DNA of 64,000 nucleotides from Solitalea lacus (GTDB lineage: Bacteria; Bacteroidota; Bacteroidia; Sphingobacteriales; Sphingobacteriaceae): positions 310,001 through 374,000 of the forward strand of contig NZ_CP091740.1 of the NCBI RefSeq assembly GCF_022014595.1, read 5' to 3'. Shown in pieces: positions 36,532 to 45,883 of the stretch; position 1 is the stretch's first letter, and every line of letters starts with the position of its first letter. The notes beneath the pieces are model-generated. The model saw only the letters and a program-made list of their open reading frames with translations, did no database searches and had not been told where the DNA came from. Position numbers and translations under genes: made by a program.

Positions 36532-37068
36532 TTATTCAGCAGCAGCTTCGTTGGTTTCTTCAGTTGCTGGTGCTTCAGGAGCCTCTTCGGCAGGAGCTTC
36601 TTCAACAACAGGAGCATTTTTAGCAGCGATAGCAGCAGCTCTTTCTTCTTTGATTTTAACCTCTTCAGCGTAACGTGCTTTTGCTTTGTCAGCAGCAGCG
36701 TTTACTAAACCGGTTTTCTTAGCGTTAACTCTAGTTTCTTTAGCCTCTATCCAAGCAGTAAATTTAGCTTCAGCTTGTTCTTGGGTTAAAGCACCTTTGG
36801 TAACACCACCTAATAAATGTTTTTTGTACAATACACCTTTGTATGAAAGGATAGCACGTACAGTGTCAGTAGGCTGCGCACCGTTTTGTAACCATTCAAC
36901 ACCTTTGTCTACGTTAAGGTCAATTGTGGCCGGGTTGGTGTTTGGGTTATAAGAACCAATTCTTTCAATAAATTTACCATCCCTCGGAGCACGTGAATCC
37001 GCCACCACAATGTGATAAAAAGCATTACCTTTTTTACCGTGTCTTTGCAATCTAATTTTTGCAGGCAT
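36532..37068 (-). CDS. rpsP: 30S ribosomal protein S16 with long C-terminal extension
   Basis: 178 residues, about twice the usual S16. The S16 core occupies roughly residues 1-85 ([65 protein letters not shown]). The extension is first helical and charged ([20 protein letters not shown]), then an Ala/Glu/Pro low-complexity tail. Such tails are common for S16 in Bacteroidota. It heads the rpsP-rimM-trmD-rplS cluster. Confidence 0.97.
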   Translation of the reverse strand: MPAKIRLQRHGKKGNAFYHIVVADSRAPRDGKFIERIGSYNPNTNPATIDLNVDKGVEWLQNGAQPTDTVRAILSYKGVLYKKHLLGGVTKGALTQEQAEAKFTAWIEAKETRVNAKKTGLVNAAADKAKARYAEEVKIKEERAAAIAAKNAPVVEEAPAEEAPEAPATEETNEAAAE

Positions 37069-37301
37069 TTTTTTAAGTTTTTAAAGTTTAAAAATCCCCT
37101 TTATCTCCGCTAAAGGGACCGCAAAAGTAAGCATTTTTTTGTTCACATAACAGTGTAAGGATAAAAAAGATAACTATTTATGAAGGATTTTAAACGGAAG
37201 TTTATTTCCAGCTGCCAACGGCAGAGGTTTTATTTATTAATGATAAACTAACAATAATTTGAGCAAGTTGTAGGTTATATTTACACTATTAAAGTTTATG
37301 T

Positions 37302-37826
37302 ATGATAAAATTAGCAATTGATATGGATGAGGTAATGGCCGATACCTGGGCCAAATTCATCCACCGATTTAAGGAAAGAGAAGGGTTTGAAATTACATCA
37401 GAGATGCTTACCGGAAAAGAGTTGTCGCAAGCAGTGCCTGCCGAATTAAAGCCAAAAGTTCATGAATGGATAAACGAAAAAGGCTTCTTTAGAGATTTGC
37501 CGGTTATGAAAGACGCCCAGAAAGTGGTGAAAGAATTGAATAAAAAGTACGAGGTGTTTGTTGCTAGTGCGGCTTCGGAATTTAGAAATTCTTATGAAGA
37601 TAAGTATGACTGGTTAGCTGAATATTTTCCGTTTATTGACTGGCGCCATATTGTTTTTTGTGGAGATAAATCAATAATTGGAGCCGATATTATGATTGAT
37701 GACCGCATCCGTAACTTTTCTCAGTTTAAAGGACGTCCTATCTTATATAGTTCTCCGCATAATCATTTTATTAAAGATTATGAACGGGTTAATAATTGGG
37801 AGGAAGTTGCCGAATTATTACTTTAA
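37302..37826 (+). CDS. 5'(3')-deoxyribonucleotidase (NT5C type)
   Basis: 174 residues of the HAD superfamily. The nucleophile motif is IDMDEVMADTW (Asp-x-Asp) at residues 6-16; FVASAASEF is motif II and IMIDDRIRNF the last acidic motif. The pattern fits cytosolic 5'-deoxyribonucleotidases, which dephosphorylate dNMPs and balance the nucleotide pool. No close neighbours in the same pathway. Confidence 0.9.
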   Translation: MIKLAIDMDEVMADTWAKFIHRFKEREGFEITSEMLTGKELSQAVPAELKPKVHEWINEKGFFRDLPVMKDAQKVVKELNKKYEVFVASAASEFRNSYEDKYDWLAEYFPFIDWRHIVFCGDKSIIGADIMIDDRIRNFSQFKGRPILYSSPHNHFIKDYERVNNWEEVAELLL

Positions 37827-37871
37827 TTCAGCATAATGGCCAACGTCGAACACTTTGGCTACAGAGGTTTT

Positions 37872-37894
37872 TCGTGCGCGTTAGACGCGCACGA
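37872..37894. repeat. GC-rich perfect inverted repeat
   Basis: TCGTGCGCGT-TAG-ACGCGCACGA: a perfect 10-bp palindrome, strikingly GC-rich in an AT-rich genome. It lies between the convergent nucleotidase and YciI genes and has no T-run. It may stop transcription or be a dispersed repeat of the REP type. Confidence 0.6.
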
Positions 37895-37918
37895 GAAGGA
37901 GTGAGCTACTGCCCTTCC

Positions 37919-38179
37919 TTAAATTAATTCATCCTTCCAGTCTTTAATTACGTACGATTTTATAATTCCTTCAAGAATAAATGGATCTTCTCTAACAAAT
38001 GCTTCAGCTGACGCGCGAGTTTTAAATATGGCCATGTTTCCCATATCGCTAAAAGGACCTATCCCAATTACATCACCACTCTTTATGTATTTATCTACAA
38101 TTGATTTATGCCTTGGATAAACTGACATAATGGTATCCATTGTTGCGTTTGAGGATTCTCCTATTATTACTGCTTTCAT
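37919..38179 (-). CDS. YciI-family protein
   Basis: 86 residues with the YciI ferredoxin-like fold: H of YPRHKSIVDKYIKSGDVIGIGPFSD, SAEAFVREDPFILEGIIKSYVIKDWKDEL. The conserved active-site-like His and Asp of the family (RHK and REDPF) are present. The family's activity is unknown except in a few dehydrochlorinase-like members. Confidence 0.85.
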   Translation of the reverse strand: MKAVIIGESSNATMDTIMSVYPRHKSIVDKYIKSGDVIGIGPFSDMGNMAIFKTRASAEAFVREDPFILEGIIKSYVIKDWKDELI

Positions 38180-38225
38180 TGTTTTAAATAAGGATAAGGT
38201 TAAATATGATTTTACTTTTGAGTAA

Positions 38226-40082
38226 CTATTTCAGTAATTCATCAATGCTTTGTTGAGATACAAAATGATAGTTTACCCTGGCGGTTGAATAAATATCGCG
38301 GGCCATTTTTTTTCCTTCTTCTGTTGTTGTCAACGCATTGTAAAGGGGAAGCAAGAATCTCCTTCTGCCAACGTGATTCAAGAAACGAGCAAGTGAAGGG
38401 TAAGCCTCTACGTAATGGTTGTTAATCGCTAAGGTTAACCAGGCCGTTAATACTTCACTGTTTCCGGTATTTGTAAATCCGAAGGCCTTATCCAATTCTT
38501 TCATTTTTTCAGTTGAAAGTGTGTTGGGTAAATGCCTGACAAAGTGCAGCCACTCATGCGAGCTCCAGTTTTTAGTGTTTAAGGAAGCAGCGCCTTTCCC
38601 CCTTACCCATTGATTTAATGCAGTATCAACAGCAATGAATCGTGACGAAGTAAACTTAGGGCAATTGGCCGGTAGTCCGGGTTCAAAAACCCAATTCTCG
38701 ATATCAATTTTTTTAGCTAAGGTTTTTTTGTTGCCAATAAGTTCTTTGTAATAATAGTCAATGAACTCTTCGCTGGAAATGGATTTAAAGGCATATGAGC
38801 TAAAATATTTCTTTAAAAATGCATCAAATTGTGCTCTGCCTACATTATTTTCTATCGTTTTTAATAAACAAAATCCTTTTTCATAGGCAATATCTCCTAC
38901 TGCATCGTCTGGATTGCGGTCTTTAAGATTCAATTTGAGTTTGGTGTCTGCGCTGGCGGGGCCTAAATCAGTAATTGTTGCCTGAAGTTCCTGAAATCCT
39001 AACACCGAAAGCATATTCGTGTAATCTTTTCCTTCCATTGCTTCCATGATGCGGCGCTCAAAATAAACGGTAAAGCCTTCGTTTAGCCACATATCGTTCC
39101 AGGAGGCATTGGTTGCCAGGTTTCCACTCCATGAATGAGCCAGTTCATGTGCCACCAGGCTAACCAACGAGCGGTCGCCGGCAATAATAGTTGGCGTAGC
39201 AAAGGTTAGTTCCGGATTCTCCATGCCGCCAAATGGAAAACTTGGTGGTAACACCAATACATCATAACGTCCCCATCTATAAGGTCCGTATAGTTTTTCT
39301 GCTGCCTCTATCATTTTGGGTAAACCAGCAAATTCCCAGGCACATTTTTTTATCATGCTTCGCTCAGCGTATACGCCTGAATTTTTACCCAAACTGCGAA
39401 ATTCAAGATCGCCAACTGCGAGTGCCAACAAATATGACGATATAGGATTTTTTTGTTTGAACTGAAATTGTCCATTACTGGTTTTGCCTATAGGGTTGGT
39501 CGCGCTCATTAATGCCATCAAGTTCGAAGGAACCTTGACAGAAGCATCGTAGGTAAATCGTATTGCCGGACTATCCTGACATGGAATCCAGCTTCGGGCC
39601 AAAATGGCTTGTGACTGAGTAAATAAGAAAGGATGAGTTTTGTCGGCAGTTTGTTGGGGATTAAGCCATTGAAGGGCTTCGGCCTTAGGTGACGTTTTAT
39701 ACCAGATGGCCACTTTCTTTGTTTTGGGGCCAATTGTAATATTTAAAGGACGCCCTAAATATTTCTTTTCATGGCCTAAGCTGAATGCCGTTGTTTGATT
39801 ATCCACCTTAACGCTATCAATCAGTAAATTGTTGGTATCAAAAACAATGGATTCTGTTTTTTCTTTTGTTTCTATATCCCAGACGGCAACTCCCAATAAT
39901 TGCCTGTTTTCAAAATCTACACTAAGGGTAAGGTTAAGGTGTTTTACCCATGCTTCCGTTGGATTGGAAAAACTGTGAATATCATTTGGTCTAATAGGTG
40001 TTTTCTCTCTTGGGGAGCTTTTTCTTTCGGGCTTACAGGCTAAGATTGCCAACGAAAGCAAAGCAATATATTTTATTTTCAT
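38226..40082 (-). CDS. M1-family metallopeptidase (leukotriene-A4-hydrolase-like), lipoprotein
   Basis: 618 residues with a lipoprotein signal (IALLSLAILACKPE). The zinc motif VAHELAHSWSGNL and the downstream Glu in WLNEGFTVYFERR lie around residues 314-345, and the substrate-binding GGMENPELTFATP precedes them. The C-terminal third matches the helical leukotriene-A4-hydrolase-type domain. Acts probably at the outer face of the envelope as an aminopeptidase. Another M1 enzyme lies at 46207. Confidence 0.92.
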   Translation of the reverse strand: MKIKYIALLSLAILACKPERKSSPREKTPIRPNDIHSFSNPTEAWVKHLNLTLSVDFENRQLLGVAVWDIETKEKTESIVFDTNNLLIDSVKVDNQTTAFSLGHEKKYLGRPLNITIGPKTKKVAIWYKTSPKAEALQWLNPQQTADKTHPFLFTQSQAILARSWIPCQDSPAIRFTYDASVKVPSNLMALMSATNPIGKTSNGQFQFKQKNPISSYLLALAVGDLEFRSLGKNSGVYAERSMIKKCAWEFAGLPKMIEAAEKLYGPYRWGRYDVLVLPPSFPFGGMENPELTFATPTIIAGDRSLVSLVAHELAHSWSGNLATNASWNDMWLNEGFTVYFERRIMEAMEGKDYTNMLSVLGFQELQATITDLGPASADTKLKLNLKDRNPDDAVGDIAYEKGFCLLKTIENNVGRAQFDAFLKKYFSSYAFKSISSEEFIDYYYKELIGNKKTLAKKIDIENWVFEPGLPANCPKFTSSRFIAVDTALNQWVRGKGAASLNTKNWSSHEWLHFVRHLPNTLSTEKMKELDKAFGFTNTGNSEVLTAWLTLAINNHYVEAYPSLARFLNHVGRRRFLLPLYNALTTTEEGKKMARDIYSTARVNYHFVSQQSIDELLK

Positions 40083-40118
40083 GGTTTTGGGTTAGTACTA
40101 TCTATTTTGGTTTAATTA

Positions 40119-41381
40119 TTACAGATGAATAAAGTTAACATAATAGCGAGCCTTCGCCGTTGAAGGTTTTCCATTAACTATAGCAGGAATCCATAGAGGA
40201 CCATGCTTTAGTGCCTCAATTGATGACTGATCAAATTCAGGCCCCATACTTTTTAACACCTTGAAATTGCTCAACATTCCATTCGTATTAACAGTAAATT
40301 CCAGCTCAACAGTTCCTTCCCGCCCCATTTCTGTAAATTCTTTTGGGTATGCAATGTTTTTATTTATATAAATACGGTATGAAGCGTCTTCTATCGCCAG
40401 TTTAGGCGGTGCATTTTCCGGGTTGGGTTTGGTAAGAAACTGTTCAACTGCTACTTTGGCAAGTTTCTTAACGTCAGGCATTAATCCGTAAATAAACTTT
40501 TGCTGGGCTTCTTTCGGTTTAATAGTTTCAGTGATATAATTTTCCTTGCTTAAGGTAACCTCGCTTTTTGTCGACGAAGTAGGCAGATTAACCTCTCCCT
40601 CGGTATTGGTTAGCGCAGTGGTTTGTGTGCCTGACACCTGTACTTTAACATTCTCAATCGGTTTGTTGGTTAAAAGATCAATTGCCTGAATGTGAATGCC
40701 CAACTGTTTATTAATCAAAGTTTCGCGGAGGGCACTTTTAGCCACGCTCCTTTTTGCAATAACGGTTTCGGCCAAGAGCCCTTGAATGGCTTTTGAGGTA
40801 TCAACTTCAATAGCAGCAGCCTGTGCTGCAGTTGGAGCAGTCATAACAGCAGCCGGAGTGGTTGGCTTAGGGTTTACAATATCCTTTTTGTCTTTAACTG
40901 TAAGCTGACGTTTAGAGTCAGAAATCGATGTTTTTACGATATTTTGAGTGATCTCTTGCTGATGCGCCAATGCCTCTTTCGGTAAGTAAATTAACAGTGT
41001 GTCATTTGAATGAACCAGAAACAGTTCGTCAATTTCCCGTGATGCCATTAACCTGTCATTGTTTTGCTTCTTAATAATATAAAAAGCACCAATCCCTACT
41101 ACGGCCGCAATTGTTGCAGCAATACTTAACTTATGCCATGGCAACTCTCGCTGACGGCTTCGGTCCTTGAGTTTTTGATTTAATTGGTGTTGCAGATCAA
41201 CAATCGCCTTATTGGTATTAACGCCGGTTTTCTTCATGGCAATAAATCCTTCAAGTGCATCGCGCTCCAGGTCCGATTCGAGCATGCGTTGCAGTTCCTC
41301 CGGAGCAATATCTTGCCCAGCTAATTCTTTTAGCTCTTTGGCTAAAAGTTCAGGATCAATATTTTTATGCAACTTAGCCAT
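40119..41381 (-). CDS. membrane protein fusing an anti-sigma-like N-terminus to a TonB C-terminal domain
   Basis: 420 residues. The cytosolic N-terminus (1-80: IDPELLAKELKELAGQDIAPEELQRMLESDLERDALEGF) precedes a single membrane helix at about 85-103 (LSIAATIAAVVGIGAFYII). In the periplasm follow a Pro/Ala-rich linker, a CarboxypepD_reg-like domain (about 225-300, GIHIQAIDLLTNKPIENVKVQV) and a TonB-type C-terminal domain (about 330-420, EMGREGTVELEFTVNTNGM and SIEALKHGPLWIPAIVNGKP). It starts 8 bases inside the ECF sigma gene, so the two are translationally coupled. The arrangement suggests a membrane regulator of that sigma factor that can feel the envelope (inference). Confidence 0.75.
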   Translation of the reverse strand: MAKLHKNIDPELLAKELKELAGQDIAPEELQRMLESDLERDALEGFIAMKKTGVNTNKAIVDLQHQLNQKLKDRSRQRELPWHKLSIAATIAAVVGIGAFYIIKKQNNDRLMASREIDELFLVHSNDTLLIYLPKEALAHQQEITQNIVKTSISDSKRQLTVKDKKDIVNPKPTTPAAVMTAPTAAQAAAIEVDTSKAIQGLLAETVIAKRSVAKSALRETLINKQLGIHIQAIDLLTNKPIENVKVQVSGTQTTALTNTEGEVNLPTSSTKSEVTLSKENYITETIKPKEAQQKFIYGLMPDVKKLAKVAVEQFLTKPNPENAPPKLAIEDASYRIYINKNIAYPKEFTEMGREGTVELEFTVNTNGMLSNFKVLKSMGPEFDQSSIEALKHGPLWIPAIVNGKPSTAKARYYVNFIHL

Positions 41382-41964
41382 TGTTCTTTTCTACACAAAT
41401 TTTAAGGTTACGCTTGCCATTCTGAATATAACTCTTCACTTTATTGGCATCGAAACCCGTGATGTCCACAATCTCTTTGTAGCTTTTCTGCTGCAAATAG
41501 AAAAGGTTTATACATATTTTTTGCTCTTCCGGCAGCTGATGGATACATTTTTCCATAGCTTGGAGAGCAAACTCCTTGTCATTTATACCATTATGATGCT
41601 CGTCAGAAGCAAATTCCATATACTCATCATCCTCATCTTTTATTTCCGCCATACTTTGCTCGATGGCGTACTTCTTAGACCGGAGCTGCATAAGACAGTA
41701 ATTTTTGGCCACAACATGTATCCAGGATTTCCAATTGGTTACATGCTGATGTAAAAGGTCTCTCGAGATTTTCTCAAAAATGTGCATCACTGCATCTTTG
41801 CTTTCCTCTTCATCCTTAAAGTATTTAAAGCAAACTGCAAAAATGAGCTCCATATATCGTCCATACAATTCCCCTAAATGCGAAATATCACCGGTACGGC
41901 GGTATAAGGCAAGTAACTCCGAATCTTCTTTCGGTTTGGGTTTATTGAATAGCTTTATAAACAT
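41374..41964 (-). CDS. ECF-type RNA polymerase sigma factor
   Basis: 196 residues with region 2 (YGRYMELIFAVCFKYFKDEEESKDAVMHIFEKI) and region 4 (ALQAMEKCIHQLPEEQKICINLFYLQQKSYKEIVDITGFDANKVKSYIQNGKRNLK), the layout of sigma-70 ECF factors. It overlaps the membrane regulator gene by 8 bases. Expression of an unknown envelope-related regulon is inferred from that partner. Confidence 0.92.
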   Translation of the reverse strand: MFIKLFNKPKPKEDSELLALYRRTGDISHLGELYGRYMELIFAVCFKYFKDEEESKDAVMHIFEKISRDLLHQHVTNWKSWIHVVAKNYCLMQLRSKKYAIEQSMAEIKDEDDEYMEFASDEHHNGINDKEFALQAMEKCIHQLPEEQKICINLFYLQQKSYKEIVDITGFDANKVKSYIQNGKRNLKICVEKNNG

Positions 41965-42067
41965 GAATAGAATCTATGGGGAAAGTTAGAAATATTGCAA
42001 TTAAAAGCCAATAGGAATTATGGTACGACCTGTTTTAAGTCGTGCCAAATACGGTAAAGCAGGGAAA

Positions 42068-42271
42068 TTATTCGAGATTGTTAATTTTTGAATAGAGGCG
42101 CCAGCATAATAAATATAAGCCGCTGCAAAGAAAAACTACCATACTTATGAGACCTACAAAGGAGGCTTCATCAGAGATAGAGCATTGATTAATTTTCAGG
42201 AATATACCGCACACAAACAGGAATAAGCTGATTACGCCGGTCCAAATAATTAGCCTGTTAAAGGTTTTCAT
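42068..42271 (-). CDS. small two-helix membrane protein
   Basis: 67 residues with two hydrophobic stretches (LIIWTGVISLFLFVCGIFL and FVGLISMVVFLCSGLYLLCW) and a short polar loop. Nothing in it identifies a family. The call rests on reading frame, length and membrane pattern only. Confidence 0.45.
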   Translation of the reverse strand: MKTFNRLIIWTGVISLFLFVCGIFLKINQCSISDEASFVGLISMVVFLCSGLYLLCWRLYSKINNLE

Positions 42272-42339
42272 AGTGGATTTGGTTTATTGCGCCGAAAAAT
42301 AAAAAAATAAAACAAAATTTGGCTTTGATGCAATAAAAA

Positions 42340-42903
42340 TTATTTATTTTCTGTCGTAATAGGTTTGACAGGGAAATCTTTTAAAATTTCCATAACTATT
42401 TTATCAACATTCTTTTTTATGCTCTCGGTTTTCTCAGGGATGATTCCGTTTGCGCCGGCACTCCATAGTAATTTTTGAGCCTTTGTATCAACAAAATCGA
42501 ATGTAGCAAATCCTTCACGGTAACGGCCGGTCTCTACGGTTTCGCTTTTCCACGAATAATTACGAGTCCCCATGTACTTTGGTCTGTCAGGGTCGGTAAA
42601 GCTAGTTTGCCGGGTGCTTACTTTTTCTTTAACCACTAAGCCAATATTAATTAACAAATCAGGTGAACTGTCATTTTGTACTAAGCCTCTTTTATTCAGT
42701 TCTGCTGTTAGGGCGGACTTAATTATCTGAGTCCTTTCACTAAAATTTGAAGAAATTGTATCACCACTGGCATCGAGTTTATAGAACGCATAAGTTTTAA
42801 ATTGACTCCAGTCGGTATTGGCTGGAGTGTCTTGAACAGTGACTTTTGGGCCGGAGCAAGAAATTTCGATAATAAGTAAAGCAAATAGCAGTAAATTCTT
42901 CAT
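42340..42903 (-). CDS. DUF4136 lipoprotein
   Basis: 187 residues; lipoprotein signal NLLLFALLIIEISCSGPK (Cys about residue 16), then a domain typical of DUF4136: ANTDWSQFKTYAFYKLD, ALTAELNKRGLVQNDSSPDLLINI, ...YREGFATFDFVDTKAQKLLWSAGANG. The family is common in Bacteroidota and Gammaproteobacteria; the role is unknown. Confidence 0.85.
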   Translation of the reverse strand: MKNLLLFALLIIEISCSGPKVTVQDTPANTDWSQFKTYAFYKLDASGDTISSNFSERTQIIKSALTAELNKRGLVQNDSSPDLLINIGLVVKEKVSTRQTSFTDPDRPKYMGTRNYSWKSETVETGRYREGFATFDFVDTKAQKLLWSAGANGIIPEKTESIKKNVDKIVMEILKDFPVKPITTENK

Positions 42904-42991
42904 GATCTTTTTAAATATAACGAATCGAAGTCCGGTTAATGATATTTCAATAGAAATAGAAATTTAATAGGACTGGATGGGATAAAATGTA

Positions 42992-43027
42992 AAAAGCCCG
43001 TCAGAAATTAATGGCTGACGGGCTTTT
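42992..43027. terminator. Terminator hairpin downstream of ffh
   Basis: 13-bp arms AAAAGCCCGTCAG / CTGACGGGCTTTT with a 10-base loop, just beyond the ffh stop. Confidence 0.85.
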
Positions 43028-43044
43028 AAGTATTTAAAATATTG

Positions 43045-44379
43045 TTATCGTTTCATTTTAGGCATATTACGCATCATTTTAGCTGCTTGACCGGGGTCAG
43101 CAAAGATTTTCATCATTTTGCGCATATCCTCGAATTGTTTTAATAACTTATTTACTTCAGTAATGGAAGTTCCACTGCCTGCAGCAATTCGGTTACGGCG
43201 ACCTCCGTTAATTAATTCAGGGTTCTCGCGTTCAAGCGGGGTCATCGACTGAATAATAGCCTCAATATGCTTAAATGCATCGTCGTCAATGTCAACATCT
43301 TTAATGGCCTTTCCTACTCCAGGGATCATTCCCATCAAATCTTTAATGTTACCCATTTTCTTGATTTGATTCAATTGAGAAAGGAAATCGTTAAAGTCGA
43401 ATTTGTTTTTGCGAATTTTCTTTTGGAGTTCGGCGGCTTGTTTTTCGTCAAACTGTTGCTGTGCACGCTCAACGAGTGAAACCACGTCACCCATTCCCAA
43501 AATACGCGAAGCCATACGGTCAGGGTAGAATACGTCAATTGCATCCATTTTTTCTCCTGTACCAATAAACTTGATAGGCTTGTGTACTACCGATTTAATT
43601 GAAAGTGCCGCACCTCCTCGTGTATCACCATCTAATTTGGTTAAAACAACACCCGTAAAATCAAGACGATCATTAAATGCTTTGGCTGTATTTACCGCAT
43701 CCTGGCCAGTCATTGAATCTACCACAAATAAAATTTCGTGTGGCTTAGTGGCCGCCTTAACTTCGGCAATCTCATTCATCATCTCCTCGTCAATAGCCAA
43801 TCGGCCTGCGGTATCAATGATTACAACATTGCAATTTTGGGCTTTTGCCTGAGCAATACCTTCCTGTGCAATTTTAACTGGGTCTTTAGATCCGTAGTCG
43901 GTGTGTACGGGAACCCCAATTTGGTCAGAAAGCACTTTCAATTGGTCAATAGCTGCCGGACGATAAACGTCAGCGGCTACAAGAAAAGGCTTTCTCCCCT
44001 TTTGAGTTTTTAGAAAATTGGCCAATTTGCCGGTAAATGTTGTTTTACCAGCACCATTTAAACCAGCAATTAGAATAATTGATGGGTTTTGTTTCAGGTC
44101 AAGTTCTGAAACGTTACCTCCCATTAATTCTACTAACTCATCATTTACAACTTTTACCATTAACTGTCCCGGAGAAACAGAGGTGAGCACATTCATACCC
44201 AACGCTTTTTCTTTTACCGTATCAGTAAAGGTTTTTGCGGTTTTATAGTTTACGTCGGCATCAAGAAGGGCTTTACGCACTTCTTTTACAGTTTCAGCCA
44301 CGTTAATTTCTGTAATGCTGCCGTGGCCCTTCAGAACTTTAAATGCCCTGTCGAGCTTATCGGATAAATTATCAAACAT
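43045..44379 (-). CDS. ffh: signal recognition particle protein Ffh
   Basis: 444-residue SRP54 GTPase that targets membrane proteins to FtsY and the translocon. N domain (1-85), G domain with LIAGLNGAGKTTFTGKLA (P loop), DVYRPAAIDQL, VIIDTAGRL, TKLDGDTRGGAAL, and the Met-rich M domain with MGMIPGVGK and RRNRIAAGSGTSITEVNKLLKQF, which binds 4.5S RNA. The SRP RNA gene is not seen nearby. Confidence 0.97.
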   Translation of the reverse strand: MFDNLSDKLDRAFKVLKGHGSITEINVAETVKEVRKALLDADVNYKTAKTFTDTVKEKALGMNVLTSVSPGQLMVKVVNDELVELMGGNVSELDLKQNPSIILIAGLNGAGKTTFTGKLANFLKTQKGRKPFLVAADVYRPAAIDQLKVLSDQIGVPVHTDYGSKDPVKIAQEGIAQAKAQNCNVVIIDTAGRLAIDEEMMNEIAEVKAATKPHEILFVVDSMTGQDAVNTAKAFNDRLDFTGVVLTKLDGDTRGGAALSIKSVVHKPIKFIGTGEKMDAIDVFYPDRMASRILGMGDVVSLVERAQQQFDEKQAAELQKKIRKNKFDFNDFLSQLNQIKKMGNIKDLMGMIPGVGKAIKDVDIDDDAFKHIEAIIQSMTPLERENPELINGGRRNRIAAGSGTSITEVNKLLKQFEDMRKMMKIFADPGQAAKMMRNMPKMKR

Positions 44380-44545
44380 AATTTCAGTAATAATCTGATT
44401 TCAAGGGCTGCAAAGTTAATATTTTATTGCTAATTAGGAATCATTTACTGCATAGAGGCTATATATTTGCTACAATTATTTGTGACCAAGCACATCGATA
44501 TTGAATGTTTTTGTGCATTTTTAGCCATAACTCAAAAGTTGCGCT

Positions 44546-45298
44546 ATGAAAGCCATTAAACTACTCGCACTGTTTTGCTCTTTTACAATATTATTAACTT
44601 CTTGCTACGATTCAGTTCAACGAATAGAATTTAAGGATAACGGAGGGGGGACCATTGCTTACAGCATAGATTTTAGTAAAGGTATTGGTATGCTTAAGGC
44701 ATTTATTCCAGATTCGGTTCAACAATCAGTCAGTTTTTCGCGGAAAATCGACACAACGGTTACCATGATTGAAACCGTGCCGGACAGTGTGAAAAAGCAA
44801 AAAAGTGAGGACGCGCTGAAGATGCTTGCATCTACAACAATGAAGGCTCAGGTTGATATGATGAACAATTTAATGAAGATCAATTTTAACGGACAGGCTT
44901 CTAACGAGAAAGAACTTCGTTTTTGGTTGCAAAACTTTGACAAGGAGGCTTCTTTTGGGGGAGCAATGCCGGCCGGAGGCGCTCAATTTAGCGGGAATAC
45001 ATCGGGTTTAACGTCTGACTATTTTACATATGAGTATAGGAAAGGATATTTTAAACGAAAAGTGGATACGGTGTTATTCAGGAATAACATGAAACAGAAC
45101 GAAGCTGTTTATGATATGGTTAATAATGCTGGAATGGATGCCAACTTTACACTCGAATTAATATTTCCAAAACCAATAAAACGCTATAATGCTTCTAATA
45201 TGACTGTTAGTGGCAATAAAAAGAGTGGGGTTCTAAAATATTCTATGAAAGAAGCTATAATAAACCCTCAAATTATGAACGTGGAAGTTGAATTTTAG
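44546..45298 (+). CDS. hypothetical lipoprotein
   Basis: 250 residues; signal LLALFCSFTILLTSCYDS (Cys about residue 20). The mature region (DNGGGTIAYSIDFSK..., VKKQKSEDALKMLASTTMKAQVDMM) carries no motif I recognise; it is a mixed alpha/beta domain with a short Gly-rich insert near 140-150. Ends with a strong hairpin. Function unknown. Confidence 0.7.
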   Translation: MKAIKLLALFCSFTILLTSCYDSVQRIEFKDNGGGTIAYSIDFSKGIGMLKAFIPDSVQQSVSFSRKIDTTVTMIETVPDSVKKQKSEDALKMLASTTMKAQVDMMNNLMKINFNGQASNEKELRFWLQNFDKEASFGGAMPAGGAQFSGNTSGLTSDYFTYEYRKGYFKRKVDTVLFRNNMKQNEAVYDMVNNAGMDANFTLELIFPKPIKRYNASNMTVSGNKKSGVLKYSMKEAIINPQIMNVEVEF

Positions 45299-45316
45299 TA
45301 GAAACGAGGTGCAGAA

Positions 45317-45359
45317 AAATAAAACCCGCTTAGTGTTAAATACTAAGCGGGTTTTATTT
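45317..45359 (+). terminator. Rho-independent terminator
   Basis: 18-bp perfect arms (core AAAACCCGCTTAGT / ACTAAGCGGGTTTT) with a 7-base loop; it can also work for the convergent small gene. Confidence 0.88.
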
Positions 45360-45385
45360 ACCTTAATATGATGGATTAATAAGGA

Positions 45386-45598
45386 TTATTCTCCTTCTGG
45401 CCAGTATAAATAAAATGCAACGGCAAATGGTTCAATTGCAAACATGGTTAAGTAAACTTTTCCCAATATTTCAATAAATGTTGTTTGAGCGGCATGACCG
45501 CTATAACTAAATATTGCCAATGCAACAATAAATAAAATGATGGCAATAATTAAATTAAATGTCATCAGTCTCGGAATCAAATTATCTTTTCTATTCAT
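45386..45598 (-). CDS. small membrane protein
   Basis: 70 residues from ATG 45598 (MNRKDNLIPRLMTF). One upstream ATG would add 22 residues that do not look like part of the protein. Two hydrophobic segments (FNLIIAIILFIVALAIFSY and LTMFAIEPFAVAFYLYW). I do not recognise the family. Confidence 0.45.
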   Translation of the reverse strand: MNRKDNLIPRLMTFNLIIAIILFIVALAIFSYSGHAAQTTFIEILGKVYLTMFAIEPFAVAFYLYWPEGE

Positions 45599-45883
45599 CT
45601 GATTTATAGTTCTCCTTTTGAGGTTGAAAAGGTTAATTACCTGTTTATAAATACTCAGCCACAAAAATAGAAAAATTACCCAAAAAGCAACAGATAAGCT
45701 TTTTTATCAATTAATATTATTTATTCATCCAACGGTAAAAACGATTAATCAGGCTTTTAACCGGTGTTACCAATTTATGTAATTCTGCAACCATAATCTT
45801 TCAACCCAGTAATATTTAAATCTTCGTCCCAATAATACTTAAATTTTCTATATGTAGAACGAGCTTTGTATACAAAAAGTATT

